This document shows positions 1 to 10,547 of a stretch of 64,000 nt of DNA, piece after piece. Made by a program: the position numbers and the translations under genes. A model generated the notes under the pieces. That model did no database searches. It was not told the DNA's origin and saw only the letters and a program-made list of their open reading frames with translations. This DNA comes from Paenibacillus sediminis (GTDB lineage: Bacteria; Bacillota; Bacilli; Paenibacillales; Paenibacillaceae), in assembly GCF_017873765.1 (NCBI RefSeq), contig NZ_JAGGKP010000002.1, positions 1-64,000 of the forward strand, written 5' to 3'. How positions within the stretch are numbered: position 1 is the first letter of the stretch; every line of letters starts with the position of its first letter.

Positions 1-192
1 GGTCTTGTCTATCTGGTATTAGCTCACGTTTCCGTGGGTTATCCCAGTCTTACAGGCAGGTTGCCTACGTGTTACTCACCCGTCCGCCGCTAAGCCTCAG
101 AGGTGCAAGCACCTCATCAGCTCCGCTCGACTTGCATGTATTAGGCACGCCGCCAGCGTTCGTCCTGAGCCAGGATCAAACTCTCCAATAAA
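1..192 (-). rRNA. rrs: 16S ribosomal RNA, 5' end (partial)
   Basis: On the minus strand the bases read as the classic start of a Bacillales 16S gene: the AGAGTTTGATCCTGGCTCAG primer site near 166-185, then the stretch leading to GCAAGTCGAGCGGAG, the V1 loop, and GCGGACGGGTGAGTAACACG. Only about the first 190 nt are present; the gene runs off the left edge of the window. The V1/V2 wording resembles Paenibacillus. The exact 5' end is estimated by alignment to the known start of 16S genes. Confidence 0.98.
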
Positions 193-265
193 GTGAAGAG
201 CGATTAGCTCATTTAATGCTGACGATTCAAATTGAATCGATAATAATTATTGACGCGATCCATTT

Positions 266-282
266 GTTCAGTTTTCAAGGAA
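266..282 (-). promoter_or_regulatory. boxA-like element in the rRNA leader
   Basis: The minus strand reads TTCCTTGAAAACTGAAC, the conserved leader motif found upstream of 16S in Bacillales operons and resembling the boxA antitermination signal bound by NusB/NusE. It lies between the promoters and the 16S start, where it is expected. Confidence 0.6.
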
Positions 283-337
283 CTTACTTCTATGATGTCC
301 GACTCACTTTATATCATATTTTGTCGAACATTTATAG

Positions 338-366
338 ATTCTATCAGGTTCTTATTGTGTTGTCAA
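338..366 (-). promoter_or_regulatory. rRNA promoter, proximal (P2-like)
   Basis: The minus strand shows a perfect -35 TTGACA (361-366), a 17-nt spacer and a -10 TAGAAT (338-343, five of six). Transcription would start near 331, leaving a leader of about 140 nt before 16S. This is the better of the two candidate sigma-A promoters here. Confidence 0.75.
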
Positions 367-433
367 CATCTTTTTTATCGACATTCACTGATGTTATTCA
401 GTTCATTTGTATGTCGTAGAAGCGACATGTAAT

Positions 434-462
434 AATGTATCACGATCATTAACTTTTGACAA
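434..462 (-). promoter_or_regulatory. rRNA promoter, distal (P1-like)
   Basis: The minus strand has TTGTCA (457-462), a 17-nt spacer and TACATT (434-439). It sits 96 bp upstream of the proximal promoter, which fits the tandem P1/P2 layout of Bacillus rRNA operons. The match is weaker than for the proximal promoter. Confidence 0.45.
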
Positions 463-473
463 TAGAACAAATT

Positions 474-501
474 TTTACAGTTGGTCATTGTAAGTTATAA
501 T
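474..501 (+). promoter_or_regulatory. Promoter for the molybdopterin oxidoreductase
   Basis: TTTACA (474-479), a 16-nt spacer and a perfect TATAAT (496-501) lie about 50 bp ahead of the coding start at 555. The 193-545 stretch otherwise holds only the divergent rRNA promoters and leader. Confidence 0.5.
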
Positions 502-554
502 CATTAATAGATTATTGATAATAACAAGATGTCATCCTGATCGGAGTGATATCC

Positions 555-1802
555 ATGAGCTCGTGGATGAACCAAATTAGAAAAGGCTACGGCAAAAAAC
601 TCGCCCAAATTCATGCATGGAACGGCTGGATGGTGCTCTTTCTAGCTCTCTCTGGCTTGATCCTGCTATCTGGGTTTTGGAGACAAATTCTTGGTGAGGT
701 TAGGGTATGGTTGAAATGGCTCCATATCGGCGTAGGAATCGCCCTCATTGTTCCCGTCTTATACTACCTTCTCCTAGCCAGCAAACATTGGAGACAGCTT
801 AAAGGTAAACCGTGGCAACAAACGAATGTAATCATTGTTCTCGCTCTCCTGCTCGGATGGTTCGTATCGGGTGTACTCCTGTGGCAATTTAAAGCTGTCG
901 GCCCCGCCTGGTCTAATTCAGCATTAGTCATTCATGATTTGCTCACGTGGATTGGACTTCCTTATATTATCTATCATTCGATAACGAGAACAAGATGGCT
1001 CAAAGAACCAAGTCGCCGTACAATTATCATTGAAAATAAAGCTAGGACTGTTGCAGCGCAAAAAAATAATCAGCCGCTCTATACTAGACGCGAATTTGTG
1101 AGATTAGCGATCGGAGCAGGACTCACTATTACACTCGGACCTTCTTTTGTAAAATGGATGGGGAGTTTACTGAATCCCTACCAGGTTAATGAACTGTCAC
1201 AGTATAACGCAAATCAGCTCATTCCAGACCCTGTTCCATTACCCGCTTCGTCCCCTCCCATTGGCGGAGGAGCGAAAGGGAATTATCGAGTTTATACGGT
1301 GACGGACATTCCTTTCTTTGATAACAGCAACTGGTCTTTTACCGTAGATGGACTCGTTAAGCAAAAGCTGAACTGGAACTGGGAACAGTTCGTCCAGCTC
1401 AAGCGTACGGTGCAAGTGAGTGATTTTCATTGTGTAACAGGATGGTCGGTATACAATAATACATGGGAAGGAATACCCCTTAAGCAATTGCTTGATCAAG
1501 CGGGGGTCGACGAACAGGCTAAAACAGTTAAGTTCTATTCAGGAGATGGCACCTATACAGATTCTCTCACATTAAAGCAAGCTAGATTAGATGATGTTAT
1601 GGTTGCTGTAATGCTTGACGGTAAACCGATCTCCAGCGAGCTTGGCGGACCTGTGCGCTTAATCGTACCTAAAATGTATGGCTACAAATCTGTTAAATGG
1701 CTCACCCGTATTGAACTGATCAAAGAAGATCATATTGGCTACTGGGAACAGCGAGGCTACGATACGGATGCATGGCTTCCTAAGAATAAAATGGACATTT
1801 AA
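555..1802 (+). CDS. Membrane-anchored molybdopterin oxidoreductase (sulfite-oxidase family)
   Basis: A 415-residue protein in two parts. The first 150 residues hold four hydrophobic segments with histidines at about 20, 57, 127 and 141, like a di-heme cytochrome b561-type module. Then comes an internal Tat-like stretch (TRREFVRLAIGAGL, arginines near 178-179) followed by a hydrophobic run. The rest is a sulfite-oxidase-type Mo-cofactor domain with FHCVTGW (cofactor Cys about 293), YGYKSVKW and GYWEQRGYDTDAWL. The likely role is an outward-facing molybdoenzyme passing electrons to or from quinone through its own membrane part; the substrate is unknown. The start is ATG 555, six nt after GGAGTG; an upstream GTG at 546 lies inside that binding site. 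The gene stands alone and ends in a terminator. Confidence 0.8.
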   Translation: MSSWMNQIRKGYGKKLAQIHAWNGWMVLFLALSGLILLSGFWRQILGEVRVWLKWLHIGVGIALIVPVLYYLLLASKHWRQLKGKPWQQTNVIIVLALLLGWFVSGVLLWQFKAVGPAWSNSALVIHDLLTWIGLPYIIYHSITRTRWLKEPSRRTIIIENKARTVAAQKNNQPLYTRREFVRLAIGAGLTITLGPSFVKWMGSLLNPYQVNELSQYNANQLIPDPVPLPASSPPIGGGAKGNYRVYTVTDIPFFDNSNWSFTVDGLVKQKLNWNWEQFVQLKRTVQVSDFHCVTGWSVYNNTWEGIPLKQLLDQAGVDEQAKTVKFYSGDGTYTDSLTLKQARLDDVMVAVMLDGKPISSELGGPVRLIVPKMYGYKSVKWLTRIELIKEDHIGYWEQRGYDTDAWLPKNKMDI

Positions 1803-1828
1803 AAAAGCAGCCGATTTCGGCTGCTTTT
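1801..1828. terminator. Bidirectional terminator
   Basis: An 8-bp GC-rich stem (GCAGCCGA / TCGGCTGC, 1807-1824) with a 2-nt centre is flanked by A6 on the left and T4 on the right. It can end both the plus-strand oxidoreductase gene and the minus-strand ligA gene. Confidence 0.85.
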
Positions 1829-1862
1829 AGTATGCTGTATAGCTAATTTTGCTTATTCACTC

Positions 1863-3893
<2,031 letters not shown>

Positions 3894-3906
3894 TTAATAC
3901 TTATTA

Positions 3907-6204
3907 TCATTCTACTTTCGTAATTGGCGCGAAGCCCGCAAGCAGACGTTTCAAGCCAACTGGTGCAGGGAAAGCAATTTGCAGTTCTGTATCATTGCCT
4001 GAACCTTTAATCGAGACAATGACGCCTGTGCCCCATTTGCTATGTGCGACTTTATCGCCAGCTTGGAAACTGTCTGGCTTACTGCCCGCTTCCGCAGTGG
4101 ATTGTCCAGGGGCCCCGGTAGTTACGGTCACTTTGGCGGAAGAAGACGAACCTGTGCTCCGTCCCCCAAAGTTACTGCCGCCGCTGCTGCCTATACCTCT
4201 GCCGCTGTATGCACCGCCTACATTGCCTCCGCGGCGGAAACGATCGCGAGCCATCGCCGTATCTTCCTTCAATTCATCCGGAATTTCATCCAAGAAACGG
4301 GACGGCGGATTTTGTGTCGTGCGGCCAAAGAGCGTACGCGTACGCGCACAAGACAAGAAGAGCTGCTCCTCCGCACGCGTAATCCCTACATAAGCAAGGC
4401 GGCGTTCCTCTTCTAACTCTTCATCGTCCATGAAAGCACGGCTATGCGGGAACACCCCTTCTTCCATCCCGATAATAAATACGACCGGAAACTCTAGCCC
4501 CTTCGCACTGTGCATCGTCATCAGAATAACTGCATCTGTCTGTTCTTCCGGGTCATCGTTCATAGAATCAATATCAGCGATGAGCGCTAGATCCGTGAGA
4601 AAAGCGACCAGCGACTTATCTTCATTATTTTTCTCAAATTCCATAGTTACAGACAAGAACTCTTCAATATTCTCGAGGCGTGAACGTGACTCGATCGTAT
4701 TCTCATTTTGCAGCTCAATTCGGTACCCTGTCATCTCGAGCAGTTTCTCCGTAAGCTCTGTGACAGACAGGTATTCAACCATGTTATGAAGGTTAGTGAT
4801 CATATCATAGAAATCTACTAGAGCATTGCGAGTCTTTCCTGCAAGTCCTAAATCATCCACATACTCAAGCACTCGATAGATGGAAGTGCCTCGCTGCGCG
4901 GCCGCATCTGCTAATTTCCCAACCGTCGTATCCCCAATGCCCCGCTTCGGCACGTTAATAATACGCGTTAAGCTAATATCATCATCTGGATTAGACAGCA
5001 GACGCAAGTAAGCGAGCAGGTCTTTAATTTCTTTACGGTCGTAGAACTTGATGCCCCCGACAATTTGATAAGGGATATCGGATTTAATTAAAATTTCTTC
5101 GATAACCCGGGACTGCGCGTTCGTACGGTACAAAATGGCGTGATCCGAATAATTTCGGCCTTTGCCTACATTTTTCTGAATTTCCGAGCTTACAAAATAA
5201 CCTTCATCATGCTCCGAGTCACCGCGGAACACTTTGATTTTGGCGCCTTCGCCTTTATCCGTCCACAGCTTCTTCGGCTTGCGTCCCTTATTGAGTGCAA
5301 TCACTTCATTGGCTGCATTCAAAATGTTAGATGTAGAGCGGTAATTCTGTTCAAGCAAAATGGTCTTCGCTTCCGGATAATCTTCTTCAAAGTTCAAGAT
5401 GTTGCTAATATCCGCGCCGCGCCAGCGATAAATCGACTGATCGCTATCGCCCACCACACAAATGCGGTGATGCTTATCTGCAAGCATACGCGTTAGCATA
5501 TACTGTGCACGGTTCGTATCCTGATATTCGTCGACATGAATGTACTGGAATTTCTTCTGATAGAATTCGAGCACTTCAGGTACTTCTTTAAACAATTGAA
5601 TAGTCGCCATGATGAGGTCGTCGAAGTCGAGCGAGTTATTGCTTTTCAGTCTCTTTTGGTACATGGTGTACACTTTCGCTACAATTCCCTCGAAATAATC
5701 GCCGATCTTCTGTTCATACAACTCCGGTGTAATTAATTCATTTTTAGCCGCGCTAATGACCGATTGGATCGCTTTAGGCTCGAATTTTTTCGTATCGATA
5801 TTAAGGTCTTTCATACAGTTCCGAATCACGGACAATTGATCAGTAGAATCCAATATGGAAAAGTTCGAGGAAAAACCGATTCGTTCGATATCTTTGCGCA
5901 AAATGCGTACGCACATCGAGTGGAAGGTCGATACCCAAATGTCACGTCCTTCGGCTCCGACGAGTTTGGACACCCGCTCCTGCATTTCCCTCGCTGCTTT
6001 GTTCGTAAATGTGATCGCCAAAATCCCCCACGGCGCTGTCTTACGTTCCGCAATAATATAAGCAATGCGATGAGTCAGCACGCGGGTCTTACCAGAGCCT
6101 GCACCTGCCATAATGAGCAGCGGTCCCTCGGTAGATATGACGGCTTCGCGCTGCTGCGGATTAAGCTTGGCAATAGCCTCTTGAATATTGACGGTTTGCA
6201 TCAT
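3907..6204 (-). CDS. pcrA: ATP-dependent DNA helicase PcrA (UvrD/Rep family)
   Basis: A 765-residue SF1A helicase with 3'-5' polarity, used in repair, plasmid replication and removal of blocked transcription or recombination intermediates. Visible motifs: Walker A AGAGSGKT (33-40), the Q motif LNPQQREAV, Walker [27 protein letters not shown], and [10 protein letters not shown] with [15 protein letters not shown] motif VI. After a Gly/Ser-rich linker, the C-terminal [14 protein letters not shown] segment is the Tudor-like domain that contacts RNA polymerase in PcrA. Two adjacent ATGs (6204, 6201) follow AAAGGAG. It is 24 nt downstream of pcrB, as in Bacillus. Confidence 0.98.
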   Translation of the reverse strand: MMQTVNIQEAIAKLNPQQREAVISTEGPLLIMAGAGSGKTRVLTHRIAYIIAERKTAPWGILAITFTNKAAREMQERVSKLVGAEGRDIWVSTFHSMCVRILRKDIERIGFSSNFSILDSTDQLSVIRNCMKDLNIDTKKFEPKAIQSVISAAKNELITPELYEQKIGDYFEGIVAKVYTMYQKRLKSNNSLDFDDLIMATIQLFKEVPEVLEFYQKKFQYIHVDEYQDTNRAQYMLTRMLADKHHRICVVGDSDQSIYRWRGADISNILNFEEDYPEAKTILLEQNYRSTSNILNAANEVIALNKGRKPKKLWTDKGEGAKIKVFRGDSEHDEGYFVSSEIQKNVGKGRNYSDHAILYRTNAQSRVIEEILIKSDIPYQIVGGIKFYDRKEIKDLLAYLRLLSNPDDDISLTRIINVPKRGIGDTTVGKLADAAAQRGTSIYRVLEYVDDLGLAGKTRNALVDFYDMITNLHNMVEYLSVTELTEKLLEMTGYRIELQNENTIESRSRLENIEEFLSVTMEFEKNNEDKSLVAFLTDLALIADIDSMNDDPEEQTDAVILMTMHSAKGLEFPVVFIIGMEEGVFPHSRAFMDDEELEEERRLAYVGITRAEEQLFLSCARTRTLFGRTTQNPPSRFLDEIPDELKEDTAMARDRFRRGGNVGGAYSGRGIGSSGGSNFGGRSTGSSSSAKVTVTTGAPGQSTAEAGSKPDSFQAGDKVAHSKWGTGVIVSIKGSGNDTELQIAFPAPVGLKRLLAGFAPITKVE

Positions 6205-6228
6205 GCATGCTCCTTTCTGATGATTGAT

Positions 6229-6915
6229 TTATTTTACAGCTTGCACCGTTAATAACGCTTCTTCTAAATGATCATAAATGATGTTACCAACGACGATAGT
6301 GTCTGCTGCGGCTGCGGCTTCCCTTGCGGTTTGCAGGTTCGTAATGCCCCCTCCGTAAAAAAGCTGCGCTCCGCGCAACTCTTGGCGTACAGCCGACACC
6401 AAATTCATATCTCCAAACGTTCCACTATATTCTACATAAACAATAGGTAAAGACATGAGCCGATCTGCCGTTTGCGCATAAGCAGCAGCACTTGCTGCGG
6501 ACAGATTGGTCTTCGCTTCCGTCAGCTTGCCTACTGTCGAATTCGGATTTAGCACGATATAACCTTCAGGAACAAGCAATTCCCAAGGAATGAGGAATCC
6601 ATACTGCTCAATCGCTTGCTGATGCTTCCCAATCAACCAGTCGATACTGCCTGTGTTCAGCACCATTGGAATCATATATAAGTCAAAGCCAGGCACGGCC
6701 GCTTCCAGTTCGGAAATCTCCAGCACACATGGAATGTCATACTGCCGAATGCGAGCGAGCAGTTCCACTGTATTTTCAAAAGTAACCCCGCTCGACCCTC
6801 CGACCATCACGGCATCTGTACCGGACATGCACACTCTGGCAAGGGCTTCATCACTAATTTCCCGGTCCGGGTCCAGCTTAAATACGTGCCTCCAGGGCTT
6901 GATCATTTGCTTCAA
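6229..6915 (-). CDS. pcrB: Heptaprenylglyceryl phosphate synthase PcrB
   Basis: A 228-residue TIM-barrel prenyltransferase of the GGGP-synthase family. In Firmicutes it joins heptaprenyl diphosphate to sn-glycerol-1-phosphate, giving an archaeal-type ether lipid precursor. Seen: KLDPDR near the N terminus (metal and phosphate binding), GTDAVMVGGSSG, VYVEYSGTFGD and the phosphate-binding FYGGGI...A...ADTIVVGNIIY at the C terminus. The start is a TTG at 6915, nine nt after GGAGG; the ATG three codons later is too far from the site. It heads the pcrB-pcrA-ligA transcript. Confidence 0.95.
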   Translation of the reverse strand: MKQMIKPWRHVFKLDPDREISDEALARVCMSGTDAVMVGGSSGVTFENTVELLARIRQYDIPCVLEISELEAAVPGFDLYMIPMVLNTGSIDWLIGKHQQAIEQYGFLIPWELLVPEGYIVLNPNSTVGKLTEAKTNLSAASAAAYAQTADRLMSLPIVYVEYSGTFGDMNLVSAVRQELRGAQLFYGGGITNLQTAREAAAAADTIVVGNIIYDHLEEALLTVQAVK

Positions 6916-6953
6916 CGCCGAATTCCTCCACTTCTGCCGAAGTCTCCAAACCT

Positions 6954-6982
6954 AGTCTATGTCAGTATAGAAGGACTGTCAA
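6954..6982 (-). promoter_or_regulatory. Sigma-A promoter for pcrB-pcrA-ligA
   Basis: The minus strand has a perfect TTGACA (6977-6982), a 17-nt spacer and TAGACT (6954-6959, four of six). It lies about 40 bp ahead of the pcrB start. Confidence 0.6.
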
Positions 6983-7002
6983 TTTATCGCTTCAAGTAAA
7001 GA

Positions 7003-7034
7003 TACCCCATTTTGCACCAAGGCAAAACGGGGTA
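7003..7034 (-). terminator. Terminator hairpin after the sugar-phosphate transferase
   Basis: TACCCCATTTTGC (7003-7015) pairs with GCAAAACGGGGTA (7022-7034), a 13-bp stem with one G-U type mismatch. It lies just past the stop at 7047. The U tract is short, so this may be a weak terminator or an mRNA 3' end. Confidence 0.6.
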
Positions 7035-7046
7035 CGTCTGGCAAGA

Positions 7047-8453
7047 TTAGTATGCATTTTTATTCATGAAGCCGCTTAGAATCGTTTTGAAAATAATTTT
7101 GATGTCAAACAAAAGTGACCAATTTTCGATGTAAAAAATATCGTGCTTAATTCTGTCTTCAATCGACGTGTCACCGCGCAAACCATTGCTCTGTGCCCAG
7201 CCTGTAATGCCCGGACGAACATGATGCTTAACCATATACTTCGGAATTTCCTCGCGGAATTGCTCGACATAATATGGGCGCTCCGGACGTGGACCCACAA
7301 CACTCATATGACCGAGGAGCACATTGAAAAATTGCGGAAGCTCATCTAAGCTCGTTTTGCGAATAAATGCTCCGAACTTCGTACGGCGCGGATCATTTTC
7401 CGTCGTCCAGCCGGTGTCTTCTGTACCAGGTTCCAACACTTTCATGGAGCGAAACTTATACATCATAAATGTACGGCGGTTGAGTCCGACGCGCTCCTGC
7501 TTGAAAATAATCGGTCCCGGCGAAGTAAGCTTCACCCCAATGCATAAAGCGATAAGAATCGGCGAAGTAATAATGATAGCGAATAAGGAAAAGACGATGT
7601 CGAACATTCGTTTGAAAATGCGGTTCCCTACAATATCGAGCGGAATGTCGCGCACGTTAATCATCGGCATCCCTGCAAAATTATCGAACATTGGACGTGC
7701 TGGCAAATAATCATAAAAGTCGGGAATGATCATGGTGCGCACGCCGGCTTTTTCACATGATGCGATGATCTGGGCATATTTATGATGCGCTTCAAGCGGA
7801 AGCGCGAGTACGACTTCGTCAACGAGGACACTATGAAGAATATCTTCCAAGTCTTCCAGCGTGCCTAAGATCGGTTTATACCGCTTCGCTTCAATGCCGT
7901 CCCACTGCTGATAATCATCGAGAAACCCAACCACTTGATACCCAAGCTCAGGATAATAGCGCAAGTTATCGTGAAATCTCTTGCCGAGTGTGCCTGCACC
8001 AAGAATGAGCACATATTGGCGGTTGTATCCTTTTTGCCTCATATATTGGAGCATGCGCTTAAGCATGAAACGGTACAGCATAATGAACATCACGTTGAAA
8101 GAAACATATAGAATTAGGTAAGAACGAGAGATGTCCATCTCTTTCACGACAAACAGAAAGCTTAATAACGAGAACAGGCTTATAAAATGAATTTGTAAGA
8201 GCTTAACGACATCGTCGGAAAATCTCTTTTTCCGTTTAGGAGAGTAGAGTGAGAATAAGACTCCAACAACAACGGCAATAATTCCGTAGTATAAGCTCCA
8301 CTTTGCATAATTCTCAATTGGCAGAGGGCTGCTGTAGTCTAGCAATCCCGATCTAAATTTAATCCACCACGCTAATACAAAGGACAGTTGAATCACTAAA
8401 AAATCAACGAGCATATACAGATTTGACAAAAAACGCTGGTTTTTGCGAATCAT
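7047..8453 (-). CDS. Undecaprenyl-phosphate glucose/galactose phosphotransferase (glycan initiator)
   Basis: A 468-residue polyprenyl glycosylphosphotransferase. It moves a sugar-1-phosphate from a UDP sugar to undecaprenyl phosphate at the inner membrane face, starting a surface glycan. Four N-terminal membrane segments (to about residue 130) precede a Rossmann-like CoA-binding-3 region (ILGAGTLGKRF) and another hydrophobic segment near 285. The catalytic C-terminal domain has KRMFDIVFSL, PGPIIFKQERVGLN, YKFRSM, TKFGAFIRKTSLDELPQFFNVL, SVVGPRPE and RPGITGWAQ. It is likely specific for glucose; galactose is possible. Its ATG overlaps the upstream GT stop by one base (TAATG), so the two are coupled. 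gtaB at 29.8 kb could supply the UDP-glucose. Confidence 0.9.
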   Translation of the reverse strand: MIRKNQRFLSNLYMLVDFLVIQLSFVLAWWIKFRSGLLDYSSPLPIENYAKWSLYYGIIAVVVGVLFSLYSPKRKKRFSDDVVKLLQIHFISLFSLLSFLFVVKEMDISRSYLILYVSFNVMFIMLYRFMLKRMLQYMRQKGYNRQYVLILGAGTLGKRFHDNLRYYPELGYQVVGFLDDYQQWDGIEAKRYKPILGTLEDLEDILHSVLVDEVVLALPLEAHHKYAQIIASCEKAGVRTMIIPDFYDYLPARPMFDNFAGMPMINVRDIPLDIVGNRIFKRMFDIVFSLFAIIITSPILIALCIGVKLTSPGPIIFKQERVGLNRRTFMMYKFRSMKVLEPGTEDTGWTTENDPRRTKFGAFIRKTSLDELPQFFNVLLGHMSVVGPRPERPYYVEQFREEIPKYMVKHHVRPGITGWAQSNGLRGDTSIEDRIKHDIFYIENWSLLFDIKIIFKTILSGFMNKNAY

Positions 8454-9376
8454 TATTTCACCTCAGGCTTAGCTTGATTATATGTTGAGTTTGCAGGACG
8501 CGTAATCGCCCTTGGAGACGGCAACAATTTATTTTTAAGAAGAGATAACGTAAATTTCAGAGCTATTCCGGTATATACGGCAGTGTTCGTTAACCATGAG
8601 TATTGCTGTCTATAATGTTTGCGGTGGAAGACAGCCATCGCCCGGTGGAACTCGTATATGATTTTATAAGGCTTGCGTCTGCTGCTCGCACCTTTGTAAT
8701 GAACGATGTATGTAGCTGGGTAGTAATGAATCTCCCACCCCGCTTGCTTAATCCGATAACACCAATCAATATCTTCCCCATACATGAAAAATGTCTCATC
8801 CAGCTTACCAACCTGCTGAATCACCTCTTGCCGCACGAGCATAAAAGCGCCTACTAGACAATCAACTGGATAAGCTTCGTTCGGATCGAGATATCCTAGC
8901 TGATATTGATTGAATCTTGGATTGTGCGGAAATAGCTTAGAGAAACCAAAGGCGTAGTAAAAAGAAGCTGACGGTGTCGGAAAACCACGTTTGCATGCTT
9001 TATCGAGCGAACCGTCTGGTAGAATCACTTTACATCCAGATGCTCCTACCCCCGGATGTTCGTCCATGAAGGAGACCATCGTCTGCAGTGTATCCGGCTG
9101 GACAATGGTGTCGGAATTCAGGAGCAAAGTATATCGCCCGCTTGCGATATCCATGCCTTGATTGTTCGCTTTGGCAAAACCTACATTATCGTTGTTAGGT
9201 ATAAGCTTTACTTCGGGGAATCTCTCTTCGATGGCAGCTGTAGATCCATCTGTAGAAGCATTGTCTACTACAATGACTTCATATGTATAGTCTGTCTTCG
9301 AGGCATATACCGAATCGAGACAGTTCATCGTTAGCTCGCGTGTATTGTAATTGACAATTAGTATGCTGACATCCAT
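8453..9376 (-). CDS. Glycosyltransferase family 2 (rhamnosyltransferase-like)
   Basis: A 307-residue GT-A enzyme with the N-terminal fold SILIVNYNTRELTMNCLDSV, the DxD-type region LLLNSDTIV, and the acceptor-side FFMYGEDIDWCYRIKQAGW motif typical of WbbL-like rhamnosyltransferases. Together with the nearby rmlACBD genes, dTDP-L-rhamnose is the likely donor; this is inferred. The start is ATG 9376, six nt after GGGGAG; a TTG directly before it gives a one-residue longer form. It forms a two-gene unit with the initiating transferase. Confidence 0.85.
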   Translation of the reverse strand: MDVSILIVNYNTRELTMNCLDSVYASKTDYTYEVIVVDNASTDGSTAAIEERFPEVKLIPNNDNVGFAKANNQGMDIASGRYTLLLNSDTIVQPDTLQTMVSFMDEHPGVGASGCKVILPDGSLDKACKRGFPTPSASFYYAFGFSKLFPHNPRFNQYQLGYLDPNEAYPVDCLVGAFMLVRQEVIQQVGKLDETFFMYGEDIDWCYRIKQAGWEIHYYPATYIVHYKGASSRRKPYKIIYEFHRAMAVFHRKHYRQQYSWLTNTAVYTGIALKFTLSLLKNKLLPSPRAITRPANSTYNQAKPEVK

Positions 9377-9396
9377 CAATGGCTCCCCTTTCGGGG

Positions 9397-9410
9397 ATAT
9401 TATACCATAA
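9397..9410 (-). promoter_or_regulatory. Extended -10 promoter for the GT2 / initiator pair
   Basis: The minus strand reads TGGTATAAT, a perfect -10 with an extended TGn element, at 9399-9407. No good -35 is seen, which extended -10 promoters tolerate. The start point would lie close to the ribosome binding site. It would give this pair its own transcript, separate from the rml operon. Confidence 0.5.
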
Positions 9411-9502
9411 AAAGGCTGGTAACAGAGGGATTTTATAGATTTTGAGTGGGGGAAAATGCAAGGGTGAAGGGTACTTAGGTATATGACAACATATATAAAT
9501 AA

Positions 9503-9525
9503 GGGATCGGTTTAGGCCCGATCCC
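9503..9525. terminator. GC-rich hairpin
   Basis: GGGATCGG (9503-9510) pairs with CCGATCCC (9518-9525) around a 7-nt loop. It lies in the 9377-9602 gap and lacks a strong U tract, so it may be a second, weak terminator after the rml operon or a processing site. Confidence 0.4.
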
Positions 9526-9572
9526 TGCACAAACAGTCCGCTTAAAGAGCGGCCGGATGTAAAGTACTCAAG

Positions 9573-9608
9573 AAATAGACCGAGCCTTTGACGTGGGGCG
9601 GTCTATTT
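9573..9608 (-). terminator. Terminator at the end of the rml operon
   Basis: AAATAGACCG (9573-9582) pairs with CGGTCTATTT (9599-9608), a perfect 10-bp stem overlapping the stop of the GT gene. The minus strand continues into a T-rich run (TTTCTTG). Confidence 0.7.
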
Positions 9609-10547
9609 GTGTTTGTTCATTTTTTTATCTAGGATCTCTCTTCGTTTCACTCGCAAATCCGAAAGCTCTTTCCAAAACGATCCCCAGGCTCCGAGTACCT
9701 TTGGTTCTCTTAATAGAAAGTATGAATTGCTGGCAATATCATAGGGAAGAATGTGTAATAGGTTCTTAAGTATACTTATCCGGCTATCATTCTTGTAAAT
9801 CATCTTATACCGATTAATATAAGACATCTGGCGAATAAAGAGAGACTGCCGTTTACGTCCTCCCTCTTTCCATCCGCGTTCATGATATGCTAACGCATCG
9901 GCACAATAATATGATTTCCACCCAAGCAAATTCGCTCGCCACGCCACATCCACATCTTCTTTATAAGCGAAAAAGGACTCATCAAAGAACTGACCTTGTA
10001 TACTAATTGCATCAATCATTCTGCGAGAATACAAGGCAGCTGCTCCCGATACCCCGAACACAAAGCCTGACTCATTCCAATTAGAAGCCACATCTCCTGC
10101 CCCTCGATCAAAAGCTCTTCGTGCTTTATTCATCGTTAGACCCGTACTATCTACCAATTCAGGATTGGATTTTCGGAGTAACTTGCCCGTTAAACTGCCA
10201 ACATTCCTCTGCAACTCAGCCTGCTCTACTAGTAGCTGCACATAATGTTCACCAATCGTAACATCAGGATTAAGAACTAGTACATAATCGCTGTTCCTCA
10301 TCCGAATCGCTTGATTATGAGCTGGAGCAAAACCAATATTCTGCTTATTACTCACAATAGTGATAGGCTGCTCAGGCATGTTAGAAATGACTTGCTCGAC
10401 CACACTAACGGTATCGTCCTGAGATGCATTGTCAATCACTATAATCTCATAAATAGGGTAGGATTGATCCCGAACCGCAGCCAAGCAATCAGCTATATCA
10501 GCAGCACTATTATATGTAACGATGTGGACACTAACAGTTTTGACCAT
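9603..10547 (-). CDS. Glycosyltransferase family 2 (rhamnosyltransferase-like)
   Basis: A 314-residue GT-A enzyme: VSVHIVTYNSAADIADCL at the N terminus, VIDNASQDDT, DYVLVLNPDVTI as the DxD region, and FFAYKEDVDVAWRANLLGW near 210. The family transfers sugars, often rhamnose, to lipid-linked glycans at the cytoplasmic face. The start ATG 10547 overlaps the rmlD stop by one base (TAATG) and has AAAGGA nine nt upstream; a 17-residue longer reading lacks such support. It is the last gene of the rmlACBD transcript, which makes dTDP-L-rhamnose the likely donor. Confidence 0.85.
   Translation of the reverse strand: MVKTVSVHIVTYNSAADIADCLAAVRDQSYPIYEIIVIDNASQDDTVSVVEQVISNMPEQPITIVSNKQNIGFAPAHNQAIRMRNSDYVLVLNPDVTIGEHYVQLLVEQAELQRNVGSLTGKLLRKSNPELVDSTGLTMNKARRAFDRGAGDVASNWNESGFVFGVSGAAALYSRRMIDAISIQGQFFDESFFAYKEDVDVAWRANLLGWKSYYCADALAYHERGWKEGGRKRQSLFIRQMSYINRYKMIYKNDSRISILKNLLHILPYDIASNSYFLLREPKVLGAWGSFWKELSDLRVKRREILDKKMNKHK

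Noticed and set aside
216..432. Two small overlapping open frames ahead of the molybdoenzyme gene
   Set aside because: They fall in the rRNA leader and promoter region and have no binding site; composition is AT-rich leader, not coding.
9377..9602. Missed small gene in the gap between the two GT2 genes
   Set aside because: A short minus-strand frame exists, but the gap is filled by hairpins and a promoter and shows no binding site or coding-like composition.
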